A stretch of 24,794 nt of DNA from CAUZFZ01 sp963579025. Its GTDB lineage: Bacteria > Planctomycetota > Planctomycetia > Planctomycetales > Planctomycetaceae. A model generated the notes under the pieces. It was not told the DNA's origin. It saw nothing but the letters and a program-made list of their open reading frames with translations, and made no database searches. The stretch covers positions 1 through 24,794 of the forward strand of contig CAUZFZ010000157.1 of assembly GCA_963579025.1 (NCBI GenBank), read 5' to 3'. The position numbers and the translations under genes were made by a program. Shown here one piece after another: positions 1-7,850 of this stretch (position 1 is the stretch's first letter; the number at the start of each line of letters is the position of its first letter).

Positions 1-80
1 GCGAGCCCCCAGTTGCAGTGCTGGGGGCTCGCTACGCTCGACCCCAGCCACCCCAGTATTCAACGTCGACAAAGCGCTAG
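1..80. repeat. Hairpin repeat element, left copy (MITE/REP-like)
   Basis: Bases 1-32 form a perfect hairpin: 12-bp arms GCGAGCCCCCAG and CTGGGGGCTCGC around the 8-nt loop TTGCAGTG. The next bases, about 33-53 (TACGCTCGACCCCAGCCACC), and the hairpin itself recur in reverse complement at the right end of the window. A weaker match continues to a CTAG at 77-80. The element lies directly upstream of the first gene. No coding capacity is seen. The window begins exactly at the hairpin, so the element may be cut off on its left. Confidence 0.85.
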
Positions 81-110
81 ATTCCCGATCACTCTCGCCT
101 GGAGAATTCC

Positions 111-986
111 ATGCTCGATTCGTTCCGTCATACCGTGTCCCGTCGTGACTTTCTGGCTACGTCCGCAGCCGCCGGTGCTGCCGCGATTGTTGGGGCCCCA
201 GATGCATCTGCCAGTGAAACTGACGCTTACGGCGGTTTCAAGATGGGTGTGCAGAGTTACTCGTTACGCGGATTCAAGGATCCGGTCATCGCCCTGGGCC
301 ACACGAAAACGCTGGGCCTGAAGTACTGGGAGGCGTTTCCCGGGCATATCCCGCTCGGCACACTGCCGGAACAGGTCGCGAAGCACAAGAAGATCCTCGC
401 GGATGCCGAGGTCACGTTGCTGGCGTACGGAGTCGTCGGTTTTGACGCCAACGAGACCAATGCACGCCGGGCATTCGACTTTGCTAAAGCTATGGGCATC
501 GTTTCGCTCAGTGCCAATCCGAAGAAGGACAAGGCGACATTCGACCTGCTCGACAAACTTGTCGAGGAATACGACGTCGCGATTGCGATCCACAACCACG
601 GCCCGCGGGCTTTATATGACAAGATCAGCGACGTCGAAGACATGGTTAAGGACCGGCACCCGAAGGTCGGCGCGTGCGTCGATACCGGGCACTTCATTCG
701 TAGTGACGAAGACCCGGTCGAAGCGATCGAGCGACTCGGTAAGCGAGTCTTCGGCTGTCACCTGAAAGACTTCCTGACGGTCGACGAGAAAGGCAAGAAG
801 CAGAAACGTCCGCGAATTCTCGGTGAAGGCGACCTGAACGTACTCGGCTGCCTGCAGGCATTGCGAAAGCTGAAGTACCAGAATTGCCTGTCGTTGGAGT
901 ACGAAGAGAATCCGAAAAACCCACTCTCGGATATCGAAGTCTGCCTTTCGGTCGTGCGTGAAGCCGCGGCGAAGCTGAGAGCCTGA
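111..986 (+). CDS. Tat-exported sugar phosphate isomerase/epimerase-like TIM barrel protein
   Basis: A 291-residue protein of the xylose isomerase-like TIM barrel family, which uses a divalent metal to isomerise or epimerise sugars or related polyols. The N-terminus has a twin-arginine leader (SRRDFLATSAA, residues 10-20) followed by an Ala-rich stretch, so export or membrane association is likely. Candidate metal and active-site residues lie at the expected strand ends: E74, H161/H163 (IHNHGP), D191 and H194 (CVDTGHF), H217 (CHLKDF) and E263 (LSLEYEENP). The start is supported by GGAG six bases ahead of the ATG. The substrate cannot be told from sequence; this family is greatly expanded in planctomycetes. 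An aldolase gene follows after 59 bp, so the pair may act in one sugar-acid or polyol pathway; that is an inference from position. Confidence 0.88.
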   Translation: MLDSFRHTVSRRDFLATSAAAGAAAIVGAPDASASETDAYGGFKMGVQSYSLRGFKDPVIALGHTKTLGLKYWEAFPGHIPLGTLPEQVAKHKKILADAEVTLLAYGVVGFDANETNARRAFDFAKAMGIVSLSANPKKDKATFDLLDKLVEEYDVAIAIHNHGPRALYDKISDVEDMVKDRHPKVGACVDTGHFIRSDEDPVEAIERLGKRVFGCHLKDFLTVDEKGKKQKRPRILGEGDLNVLGCLQALRKLKYQNCLSLEYEENPKNPLSDIEVCLSVVREAAAKLRA

Positions 987-1045
987 AATTGTCCGGAGTG
1001 CGACTGCGCTCGTCGTAAAATCAACCTGAACCGGATCCACACCAC

Positions 1046-1822
1046 ATGCAGAAGATCAAAGAGAAACTTTCCCGAGACGAACTGGTGCGAATCATCGGGG
1101 TCGGTCGCCTGATGCACCACAACTTCGTGCAGATTCTCGGAATTCAAGGCGGGTTTGACGGCCTTTGGTTCGACCATGAACACGTTGGATTCTCCACGGA
1201 ATCACTTGAGATCGCGGCACTGGCCGCGCGCAGCGTTGGACTGGAGAACTTTGTTCGTATCGCACCGACCGACTATGCCCTGGTCACGCGGTCGATCGAG
1301 GCAGGTGGTGGTGGCGTGATGGCGGCCCAGATTCACTCGGCGGAGCAGGCTGAGGAATTTGTTCGCTGGTCCAAGTTCCATCCTCGCGGCTCGCGTGGAC
1401 TCAACATTGGCGGAGTGGATGGCCGTTTTGGATCCGTACCGCCCGCGGAATTCTGCGAGAAGTCCAACCAGGACGTATTCGTTGCCATTCAGATTGAGAC
1501 ACTCGGCGCCGTCGAGGAAGCGGACCAGATTGCGGCGATTGACGGTGTCGATCTGCTGTTCGTCGGCCCGTCGGACCTCAGTCAGAGTCTGGGAGTCACC
1601 GGCGATTTCTTTCACGAAGACTGCATCGCTGCCATCGATCGCGTCGCTGCCGCCTGTCGTAATCACGGCAAGTCCTGGGGCGCGGTGACGATCGGACCAA
1701 AGCACACGGAAATGTGTTACGAAAAGGGCTGTCGCATGATTTCACCGACAAGTGATTCCAAGCTCGTCAATGCCGGCGTCGCGGCGATCAAGGAGCAGTA
1801 CCCGGACCTCTTTGCCCGATAA
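1046..1822 (+). CDS. HpcH/HpaI-type aldolase (2-keto-3-deoxy acid aldolase family)
   Basis: A 258-residue class II aldolase of the HpcH/HpaI (citrate lyase beta-like) family, which reversibly cleaves 2-oxo-3-deoxy acids to pyruvate or a related oxoacid plus an aldehyde. Visible family signatures: FDHEH at residues 42-46, with H46 at the position of the catalytic base; R71 in FVRIAPTDY, which contacts the oxoacid; metal ligands E151 (IQIETLGAVEEAD) and D177 (FVGPSDLSQSLG). Length is normal for the family. No signal peptide, so cytoplasmic. The ribosome-binding site is weak (CCGGATCCACACCAC before the ATG). The stop is only 7 bp from the thymidine kinase start, so the two are probably co-transcribed. 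The exact substrate is unknown. Confidence 0.9.
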   Translation: MQKIKEKLSRDELVRIIGVGRLMHHNFVQILGIQGGFDGLWFDHEHVGFSTESLEIAALAARSVGLENFVRIAPTDYALVTRSIEAGGGGVMAAQIHSAEQAEEFVRWSKFHPRGSRGLNIGGVDGRFGSVPPAEFCEKSNQDVFVAIQIETLGAVEEADQIAAIDGVDLLFVGPSDLSQSLGVTGDFFHEDCIAAIDRVAAACRNHGKSWGAVTIGPKHTEMCYEKGCRMISPTSDSKLVNAGVAAIKEQYPDLFAR

Positions 1823-1829
1823 GACCGCG

Positions 1830-2438
1830 ATGGCCAAGCTGTATTTTTACTACTCGGCAATGAACGCCGGGAAATCGACCACTCTGCTGCAGTCGGCCTG
1901 GAATTACCGCGAGCAGGGCATGAATGCGCTGCTGCTGACACCCGACATAGACGACCGTTCCAGTGACGGGCGCATTGCATCGCGCATCGGTCTGGATGCC
2001 GAGGCCCGTCGGTTCTCACACATCGACAACCTGTTCCACGTCACCTCGACGCAGCACTCGGAACAACCACTGCATTGTGTTCTGGTGGACGAGGCGCAAT
2101 TCCTGACAAGGCAGCAGGTGCATGAGCTGAGTGAAGTTGTCGACCAACTGGATATCCCGGTACTGGCTTACGGACTGCGTACGGACTTTCAGGGCAAGCT
2201 GTTCGAGGGCAGTCAGCAACTGCTCGCATGGGCAGACAGCCTTGTCGAGATCAAGACCATCTGTCACTGCGGACGCAAAGCCACGATGGTGCTGCGTCTG
2301 GATGATCAGGGGCGGCCTGTGCGCGATGGCGAGCAGGTCCGGATCGGCGGCAACGAGCGTTACCTGTCCGTCTGCCGGCAGCACTTCAAGCAGGGAATCG
2401 CGACGCGTCAGCCGGATGAACTGCCGTTTGAAGAATGA
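1830..2438 (+). CDS. tdk: Thymidine kinase
   Basis: A 202-residue TK1-type thymidine kinase that phosphorylates thymidine to dTMP with ATP in the salvage pathway. It starts MAKLYFYYSAMNAGKST, with the P-loop at residues about 9-16, the catalytic glutamate E88 in VDEAQFL, and zinc-binding positions C145, C147, C182 and H185 (ICHCGRK and SVCRQHF). The lasso-region GNERY (174-178) is present. The ATG at 1830 is chosen because the homology begins there; the reading frame stays open upstream to 1752, inside the aldolase gene. From memory the sequence follows the enterobacterial Tdk very closely over its whole length, including VDQLDIPVL.YGLRTDF, rather than the GPMFSGKT-type enzymes. Confidence 0.97.
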   Translation: MAKLYFYYSAMNAGKSTTLLQSAWNYREQGMNALLLTPDIDDRSSDGRIASRIGLDAEARRFSHIDNLFHVTSTQHSEQPLHCVLVDEAQFLTRQQVHELSEVVDQLDIPVLAYGLRTDFQGKLFEGSQQLLAWADSLVEIKTICHCGRKATMVLRLDDQGRPVRDGEQVRIGGNERYLSVCRQHFKQGIATRQPDELPFEE

Positions 2439-2495
2439 GACCGAGGGCTGCCGACTATGCAAAATGCGTCACGACCGTTTACGTGAATCGAAGTC

Positions 2496-3434
2496 ATGTC
2501 CCACGAAGATTCTCAGCCTCCAGAAAAACAGACCGCGGCGCCCGCCGAAGGCGGAACCGCTCTGGCGTACTTGCAGCTTGTTCGGATTCCCACCGTCTTC
2601 ACGGCAGTGGCCGACATTTTTCTGGGTTACCTCCTGACACATCAGTCGCTCGACCCGATTCCCACATTCGCGATGCTGCTGGTCGTCTCGGTTTGCCATT
2701 ACTGGACCGGGATGATCCTCAATGATTACTTCGACCGGGATGTCGACGCGCAGGAAAGACCTGGCCGACCGATTCCGTCAGGACGTATCCCCGCGTCGCA
2801 GGCTCTACGGCTGGCGCTGGTGCTGAATGTCCTTGGACTGGCTGTCGCGGCCTGCGTTGGAATGAAGACACTTATCGTTGCCGTCGCACTGACGGCGGCG
2901 GTCTGGCTGTACGACGGGGTACTGAAGAAAACGATGCTGGCCCCAGTACTGATGGGGAGTTGTCGGTTTCTTAACGTCATGCTGGGAGCCAGCGATTCGC
3001 CGGGCGACTTCTGGTGCCCGCACATTTATGTCCCGATCGGACTGGGCATCTACATCATGGGAGTCACCTGGTTCGCAAGGCAGGAAGCCAGTAACAGTTC
3101 ACGCTGGCAATTGATGGGCGCTTCCATGGTGATCACCTTTGGACTCGCCGAGCTGCTCACGTTCGTGATGTTCGGCGAGCCACAGTTACAACGAGAGACG
3201 GCTCTGTTTGTCCTGGCAGTGATCGCGATCACAATCATTCGCCGACTGACACGGGCAATCGCCGGCCCCAGTCCGGAGCGAGTACAGACCGCCATCAAGT
3301 TAATGCTGCTGTCACTGCTGATGATCGACGCGACGCTCATCCTCTACGTGACGGGCAACGCCAACTACTCGATCGCCGTCGCGGCCATGCTGCTGCCGGC
3401 ATTCCTGCTGGCTCGCCGAATTCCGATGACGTAA
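2496..3434 (+). CDS. UbiA-family prenyltransferase, EboC-like
   Basis: A 312-residue polytopic membrane protein of the UbiA superfamily, which transfers prenyl chains to aromatic or other acceptors. The first prenyl-diphosphate/Mg motif is clear at N76-D80-D84 (NDYFDRDVD), followed by ERPGRPIPSGR (87-97). The second conserved region is YDGVLKKT (139-146) followed by PVLMGSCRFLNVMLGAS (150-166). That pattern resembles EboC-type members more than UbiA or MenA, which carry a DxxxD-type second motif. Multiple hydrophobic segments run to the C-terminus. The first 20 residues are hydrophilic and could be a late-start artefact. It lies 57 bp after tdk and ends 21 bp from a convergent gene. No other ebo genes are visible, so the acceptor is unknown. 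Confidence 0.85.
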   Translation: MSHEDSQPPEKQTAAPAEGGTALAYLQLVRIPTVFTAVADIFLGYLLTHQSLDPIPTFAMLLVVSVCHYWTGMILNDYFDRDVDAQERPGRPIPSGRIPASQALRLALVLNVLGLAVAACVGMKTLIVAVALTAAVWLYDGVLKKTMLAPVLMGSCRFLNVMLGASDSPGDFWCPHIYVPIGLGIYIMGVTWFARQEASNSSRWQLMGASMVITFGLAELLTFVMFGEPQLQRETALFVLAVIAITIIRRLTRAIAGPSPERVQTAIKLMLLSLLMIDATLILYVTGNANYSIAVAAMLLPAFLLARRIPMT

Positions 3435-3455
3435 GGCTCGCAGCAGTCCGGCCGA

Positions 3456-4706
3456 TTAGCGTTTACCGAACGAGAGCTTGATGTTGTCTACGGCCATTTT
3501 TCCAGTGGCTCCATTCAAGCCGACACGAATGATCGCCTCGCGAGCATTCACTGGCACTGCGATGCGACGGCCGGTCCGCTCCCAATCCTGCGGTCTCAGC
3601 CACGGACCTACTCGAACATCACCGAGTGTACGCCGTACCTGATCATAGAAGTGGATATAGAGTGCAGGTCGTTCCCAGTCTTCCTTGCCCCCCATCACGG
3701 AATCGATCCGCACGTCGAGTGACAGGTTGACGAACGCGACGCGGCGTCCATCGATCGGGATCCCCTGCAGCATCTGAGCCGGTCGGCCGGACTCTTCGTT
3801 TTCGAATTCCAGGAAGTAATCACCATCCGGCGCGTCGTCCTCGACGAGCTTGACCTGACGTTGATAGTGCCAGTTATCGGTCCGCCCGTCCTCGTTCTCA
3901 TCGGTTTCGAAACTGCCGTTGACGATCTGCGGATTCTCTGGATCGGGCTGTACTTTGCGACGATCTTCAGACGCGCCCGTCATCGGAACGAACAAAGTGG
4001 GGATCAGTTTCGTCGGGACCAGGCGACCGTTCCGTTTCTCAAACAGATAGAAAACCTGCTGGTAGCGTTCACCCAGCGGAACGATCATGCGGCCACCCTC
4101 GCGGAGCTGATCCACCAGTGGCTGAGGAACGCTCTCCGGTGAGCATGTCACAATGATGCCGTCGAACGGCGCTTTGTCGGGCCAGCCCTTATAGCCATCG
4201 CCGACGCGACAATGGACGTTGTCGTATCCAAGTTTCCTGAGGCGTCGGGCCGCCGCCCGGCCGAGTGACGAGACAATTTCGATCGAATAGACCTCGTCGA
4301 CAATCTCTCCCAGAACGGCCGCCTGGTAACCGCTGCCCGTGCCGATCTCCAGAATTCGATCGCCCGGTTTGGGATCGAGTGACTCCGTCATGTAGGCCAC
4401 GATGAACGGAGGTGAAATCGTCTGCTGAAAGCCGATCGGCAGAGCTTTGTCGACATAGGCTTCGTCGTGGTATTTCGACAGAACGAATTCGTGTCGCAGA
4501 ACTTTGGCGATGGCTTCAATCACCAGGCGGTTCTTGATGCCTTCGCGGATGATCTCCGTCTTGACCATTTCCAAACGTTGCTCGGCATACTTGTCCTGGG
4601 CATGCACAGTTGCCTCCAGTCCGATGACAGCCAACGACACGATCGCCAGGACGCTAAGAACTCGATTTGACTTGAGGTCGCTCTGAAGCAGGATGGAGTC
4701 CGTCAT
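3456..4706 (-). CDS. Exported protein-L-isoaspartate O-methyltransferase with C-terminal jelly-roll-like domain
   Basis: A 416-residue protein when started at the ATG at 4706. Residues 12-37 look like a Sec signal peptide (LKSNR, then VLSVLAIVSLAVIGL, likely cleavage after TVHA). Residues about 40-250 match PCMT, which methylates isoaspartyl residues in damaged proteins using SAM: ISPPFIVAYM (98-106), SAM motif LEIGTGSGYQAA (119-130), VGDGYKGWP (168-176), FDGIIVTCSPESVP (181-194) and LREGGRMIVPLG (201-212). Residues about 262-416 (NGSFETDENEDG to NIKLSF) have the layout of a carbohydrate-binding-like beta jelly roll. Another in-frame ATG lies at 4823 but would bury the signal peptide. The fusion and the leader suggest repair or modification of cell-envelope proteins; that is inferred. 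Confidence 0.88.
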   Translation of the reverse strand: MTDSILLQSDLKSNRVLSVLAIVSLAVIGLEATVHAQDKYAEQRLEMVKTEIIREGIKNRLVIEAIAKVLRHEFVLSKYHDEAYVDKALPIGFQQTISPPFIVAYMTESLDPKPGDRILEIGTGSGYQAAVLGEIVDEVYSIEIVSSLGRAAARRLRKLGYDNVHCRVGDGYKGWPDKAPFDGIIVTCSPESVPQPLVDQLREGGRMIVPLGERYQQVFYLFEKRNGRLVPTKLIPTLFVPMTGASEDRRKVQPDPENPQIVNGSFETDENEDGRTDNWHYQRQVKLVEDDAPDGDYFLEFENEESGRPAQMLQGIPIDGRRVAFVNLSLDVRIDSVMGGKEDWERPALYIHFYDQVRRTLGDVRVGPWLRPQDWERTGRRIAVPVNAREAIIRVGLNGATGKMAVDNIKLSFGKR

Positions 4707-4883
4707 GAGTTTGTCCCACTGAGAATGGACGTTTTCGGTGTCGTGTGGCCGCTCGAATCCAATGTCCAGTCGCCCGTTCGAGCAGCATTCGGTCTCGGCG
4801 AACAGCAGATTCAGTGTAGGCATATCACAGGGGGCGAGTCAGCCAACTTTACGTTGGAACACACCCAGGCCAGAGAAATCGCT

Positions 4884-4919
4884 GTAGCTCCGGCTTCACG
4901 CCGCCTTGTGGGCAAAGGC
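4884..4919. repeat. Possible small dispersed repeat with hairpin
   Basis: GTAGCTCCGGCTTCACGCCG begins at 4884 and runs into a 5-bp hairpin GCCTT-GTGGGCA-AAGGC at 4903-4919. It lies 30 nt downstream of the coiled-coil gene's stop. It has no T-run, so a rho-independent terminator is unlikely. Its GTAGCT beginning resembles the start of the inverted repeat arms near 22225. Only one copy is present here, so repeat status is a guess. Confidence 0.3.
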
Positions 4920-4948
4920 TCATGCTTCAAGCGAGATTGCCGCTCGGC

Positions 4949-7264
4949 TTATGCGGCATCTGCCTGCGAACGTGTTTGCCCCAGCAGCGTTGGAAGCTCC
5001 GGCAGTTGCGACTCGAGGACTTCCTCCGGAACCGGGATTCCCGTACGGGAAATCTCGTCCAGCAGTTGGCCGATGATGCGTTCCGCTTCCAGTCGTTCAG
5101 TCAGCCAAGCGTCGCGATCGTGCTGCCAGGAATCGGCCTGTTCCTTAAGCTGCGAGCGAACCGTGTCGAGATGTTCCTCGCGGCGACGCAACTGCGATTC
5201 ACGATCCGCCGCGGTATCGGTCTGCTGCTGATTTTCGCTGCGAAACACTTCCTTCTGAGCTTCGAGCTGCTCGCGGGCCTCATCGATTTCACGGCGCTGA
5301 ACATTGAGCCCGTCACGCATTGAGCGACAGTAATCCGCCAGTTGTTCTCTCGCCTGATTCACCCGCTCGGTCGCGTTGTCGTCCCCCGTCACTTGCGAAA
5401 GCTGTGCCCACGCTTCATCGACCGAGATTTGCGTCTCCAGCAACTCCTGATGCCGCTGTTCCAGCTCCCCGCGCAATCGGTCGAGTCGGTCGCGACGTTT
5501 CTCCAGGTTTTCTGCATGCAACGAGATCAGATCGGACTGCCTCCGATTTTCAGCCGACTGAGTTTCTCGCGCCAGCTCCCAGGCCTGTTGCGTTTCCGCG
5601 ATGCGGTTTTCTTCTCTTCCCACATGAGCATCAGCAGATCTCTGCAGACGCACGAGCACATCCTGCCGACGATCCAAAGACTGCTCACGTTCAGCCAGAA
5701 TCAGCCTGTTCCGGTCAACTTGAGCGGCACGCAATCGCTGCGTCGAACTCAGCTCCTCAAGCTGCCGACGCATTTGCTGGTATTCGAGCTGAAATGCATC
5801 CTTCGCCTGTTCGAACTCCTGACGAGTTCGTTGCAGGTGGTCCATCTGAAACCGAGTTCGGCTTTCGAGCATCGCGTTCTGTCGCCGAATCTCCGTCTCC
5901 GCTTCGGCCCGCTGCTCATGCAGTGACTGTTTCTCCGTACGCATTTGTTGCTGATGGGCCGACTGTTCCTGCTCGATCTCTTCCCAGATGCGCCGTCGCT
6001 GCTCATTGAGTTCGACTTCGGCTCTCTGAAATTCCTCATCCAGCCGCTCGCGCCGCCGCCGCAGACTCTCCTCGGCGCTGGCCTGTTCGCGGTACCACTC
6101 GTCGGCCGTCTGCTGAAACTGCTCGCGTTCACTGGCAAACAGCTCGCGATCTGCTTGTAACTGCTCTGTCAGCGCCGCCTCATTTACAGTTGTTTCCAAC
6201 TGTTCTCGATCTCGCTGCAGCTCCGCGCGTTCACGCGCCAGCTCGTCCGAGTGTTGCTTTTGCCAGGCGGACTGCTTCGCCGTGATCTGCTGCTGCACTT
6301 CGGCTCGTCGAGCTTCAAGCTGCTGCTCAAACGCCGCGCGTCGCTGTTCCAATGCCTGACAATCGGACTCCTTCTGGGCGAGCAATTCAGCCCGCTCTGC
6401 TTCCACGACAGCACGATCCTCACCGAGCTGAGCCGCTTCGCTCTTAAGCGACTGACGCTGGCCAGCCACTTCCAGCAGCGATTGCTCGAGCTGTGCACGC
6501 TGCTGTTCCAGTTCATGCTGGGCGTCGTTGCGAAGCTGCGCCAGCTCATCCGCGAGCTGCTCACGTTCGGCTTCGATTGCCACCTGACTCATCGCCAGAT
6601 CGGATTTCTGCCGGGAGATTTCCTGCTCGGCCTCATCGCGAATACGCGTTGTTTCCTCTTCGAATCTGGTTCGTTCCGCGTCGAGCGTCTGGCGGTCTGC
6701 CGTTAGTGCTGCTCGCTGCTGTGCCAGCTCGTGTTCCGTTTCCTGGCGGAGTTTCGCTCGATCCGCTGTGTATGCCGCTTCCAGTGCTGCCTGTCGCGCA
6801 TCGAGGTCTGCACTCCTCTGTTCGAGTTCGGCATCAATCTCAGACCGGAGCCGTTCCCGGCGAGTTTCCAGCGACTGTTCGAGTATCTGAAGTTCGGCCC
6901 GTTGCCGGCTCACTCCAGCGGACTCGGCCGCGAGTGCGTGACACTGCTCGCCGAATGCCTGCCGCAGCTCGGTCTGCTCGTCGGCAAACTGCTGTCGTTC
7001 CTGACCGAGCGCGAGGCGATCCTGATTGACGTGAGCTAGCTGGGCATCGAGAGAAGCCTCTCGCTGCTTGATGTCTTCGAGCTGCTGACGCACCTGCTGG
7101 ACGACGCTGGCTGTCTGCGCCAACAAATCGTCTTCCATTCGATTCAGCTCGGGGGCATTTCGCGCACCCGCTGGATGTAGAGCGGATGGTGGGGGTGACG
7201 GTGCAGATACGTGATGCCACGGATCATATTCGTCGCGAGCAGGCAGTCCGTTGCTGGCACTCAT
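4949..7264 (-). CDS. Large cytoplasmic coiled-coil protein
   Basis: A 771-residue protein that is coiled coil from about residue 40 to residue 735: long runs rich in Glu, Gln, Arg and Leu, with heptad-like spacing and repeated patterns such as EREQL, QRAEL and RRRERLDEEF. The N-terminus is short and Pro/His-rich (DEYDPWHHVSAPSPPP, about residues 12-27). The C-terminal about 45 residues (LLDEISRTGIPVPEEVLESQLPEL region) look like a separate short conserved helix pair. There is no signal peptide or membrane segment, so it is probably a cytoplasmic structural or scaffold protein. The start at 7264 is chosen because AAGGA lies 8-9 nt ahead; in-frame starts at 7282 and 7303 lack that. It lies 59 bp downstream of trxA and may share its promoter. 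No specific family is recognised; similarity to SMC or myosin rods would be compositional only. Confidence 0.88.
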   Translation of the reverse strand: MSASNGLPARDEYDPWHHVSAPSPPPSALHPAGARNAPELNRMEDDLLAQTASVVQQVRQQLEDIKQREASLDAQLAHVNQDRLALGQERQQFADEQTELRQAFGEQCHALAAESAGVSRQRAELQILEQSLETRRERLRSEIDAELEQRSADLDARQAALEAAYTADRAKLRQETEHELAQQRAALTADRQTLDAERTRFEEETTRIRDEAEQEISRQKSDLAMSQVAIEAEREQLADELAQLRNDAQHELEQQRAQLEQSLLEVAGQRQSLKSEAAQLGEDRAVVEAERAELLAQKESDCQALEQRRAAFEQQLEARRAEVQQQITAKQSAWQKQHSDELARERAELQRDREQLETTVNEAALTEQLQADRELFASEREQFQQTADEWYREQASAEESLRRRRERLDEEFQRAEVELNEQRRRIWEEIEQEQSAHQQQMRTEKQSLHEQRAEAETEIRRQNAMLESRTRFQMDHLQRTRQEFEQAKDAFQLEYQQMRRQLEELSSTQRLRAAQVDRNRLILAEREQSLDRRQDVLVRLQRSADAHVGREENRIAETQQAWELARETQSAENRRQSDLISLHAENLEKRRDRLDRLRGELEQRHQELLETQISVDEAWAQLSQVTGDDNATERVNQAREQLADYCRSMRDGLNVQRREIDEAREQLEAQKEVFRSENQQQTDTAADRESQLRRREEHLDTVRSQLKEQADSWQHDRDAWLTERLEAERIIGQLLDEISRTGIPVPEEVLESQLPELPTLLGQTRSQADAA

Positions 7265-7323
7265 GCGGGATTCCTTTCCCATGGCCGAGCGAGGCAGAGT
7301 CAATCAACTCCGCAAACGAAATG

Positions 7324-7641
7324 TCACAGGTGCTTGTCAATCGTCGACGTAATCTGAGCTTTCGGCAGAGCGCCAACCAGTCGCTCCACAACCTCACCAC
7401 CTTTGAACACGATCAACGTGGGAATCGACTGAATACCCAGCTTCGTAGCAGTCTGACCGCTGGCGTCAGTATTCAGTTTGACGACCTTTGCCTTGCCGTC
7501 GTACTCCGTCGCAATCTCGTCGATGGTTGGAGCGAGCATGCGGCACGGACCACACCAGGGAGCCCAGAAATCGACAAGCACGGGAGTCTCGCTCTGGAGC
7601 ACTTCTTCATCGAAATTATCATCAGTGACTTCAAGGGCCAT
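7324..7641 (-). CDS. trxA: Thioredoxin
   Basis: A 105-residue single-domain thioredoxin that reduces protein disulfides in the cytoplasm using electrons from thioredoxin reductase. The WCGPC active site is at residues 29-33 (C30, C33), the buried Asp in LVDFWAPWC, and the cis-proline P74 in SIPTLIVFKGG. The ATG at 7641 is preferred over the one at 7653 because GGAG sits 6 nt ahead of it (GGAGAAGTTGATG); translation from 7653 would add MEKL. It is preceded by a consensus promoter at 7718-7745 and followed after 59 bp by the coiled-coil gene. Confidence 0.97.
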   Translation of the reverse strand: MALEVTDDNFDEEVLQSETPVLVDFWAPWCGPCRMLAPTIDEIATEYDGKAKVVKLNTDASGQTATKLGIQSIPTLIVFKGGEVVERLVGALPKAQITSTIDKHL

Positions 7642-7717
7642 CAACTTCTCCATGAACTGCTCAGTGTGCCGGGCACGTGACGCACTGAAATCGACGTAAC
7701 TGCAAATCCGGAGCGGA

Positions 7718-7745
7718 ATTATAGGCAGGTGCCCTGACCTGTCAA
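7718..7745 (-). promoter_or_regulatory. Consensus sigma-70-type promoter of trxA
   Basis: On the minus strand TTGACA (7745-7740), a 16-nt spacer and TATAAT (7723-7718) match both hexamers perfectly. Transcription would start near 7711, giving a 5' leader of about 70 nt before the thioredoxin start at 7641. It probably also serves the coiled-coil gene downstream. Confidence 0.82.
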
Positions 7746-7850
7746 CGTGCGCCTGACGCCGCTGAGGGAGGCCTGAGACGGTAGATCCACACCTGTGTCA
7801 GACTCAAGTAAGACCGGAGCGGTTCGCGATCCTGACCTACGATCGCCCAG

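Noticed and set aside
4843..4857. Small hairpin CCAAC-TTTAC-GTTGG upstream of the PCMT gene
   Set aside because: Five base pairs without any T-run or conserved context; could easily be chance.
5320..6009. 229-residue open frame opposite the coiled-coil gene
   Set aside because: Antisense to a clear coiled-coil protein; the frame is open because the repeated Glu/Gln/Arg codons read as stop-free, and the translation has no recognisable features.
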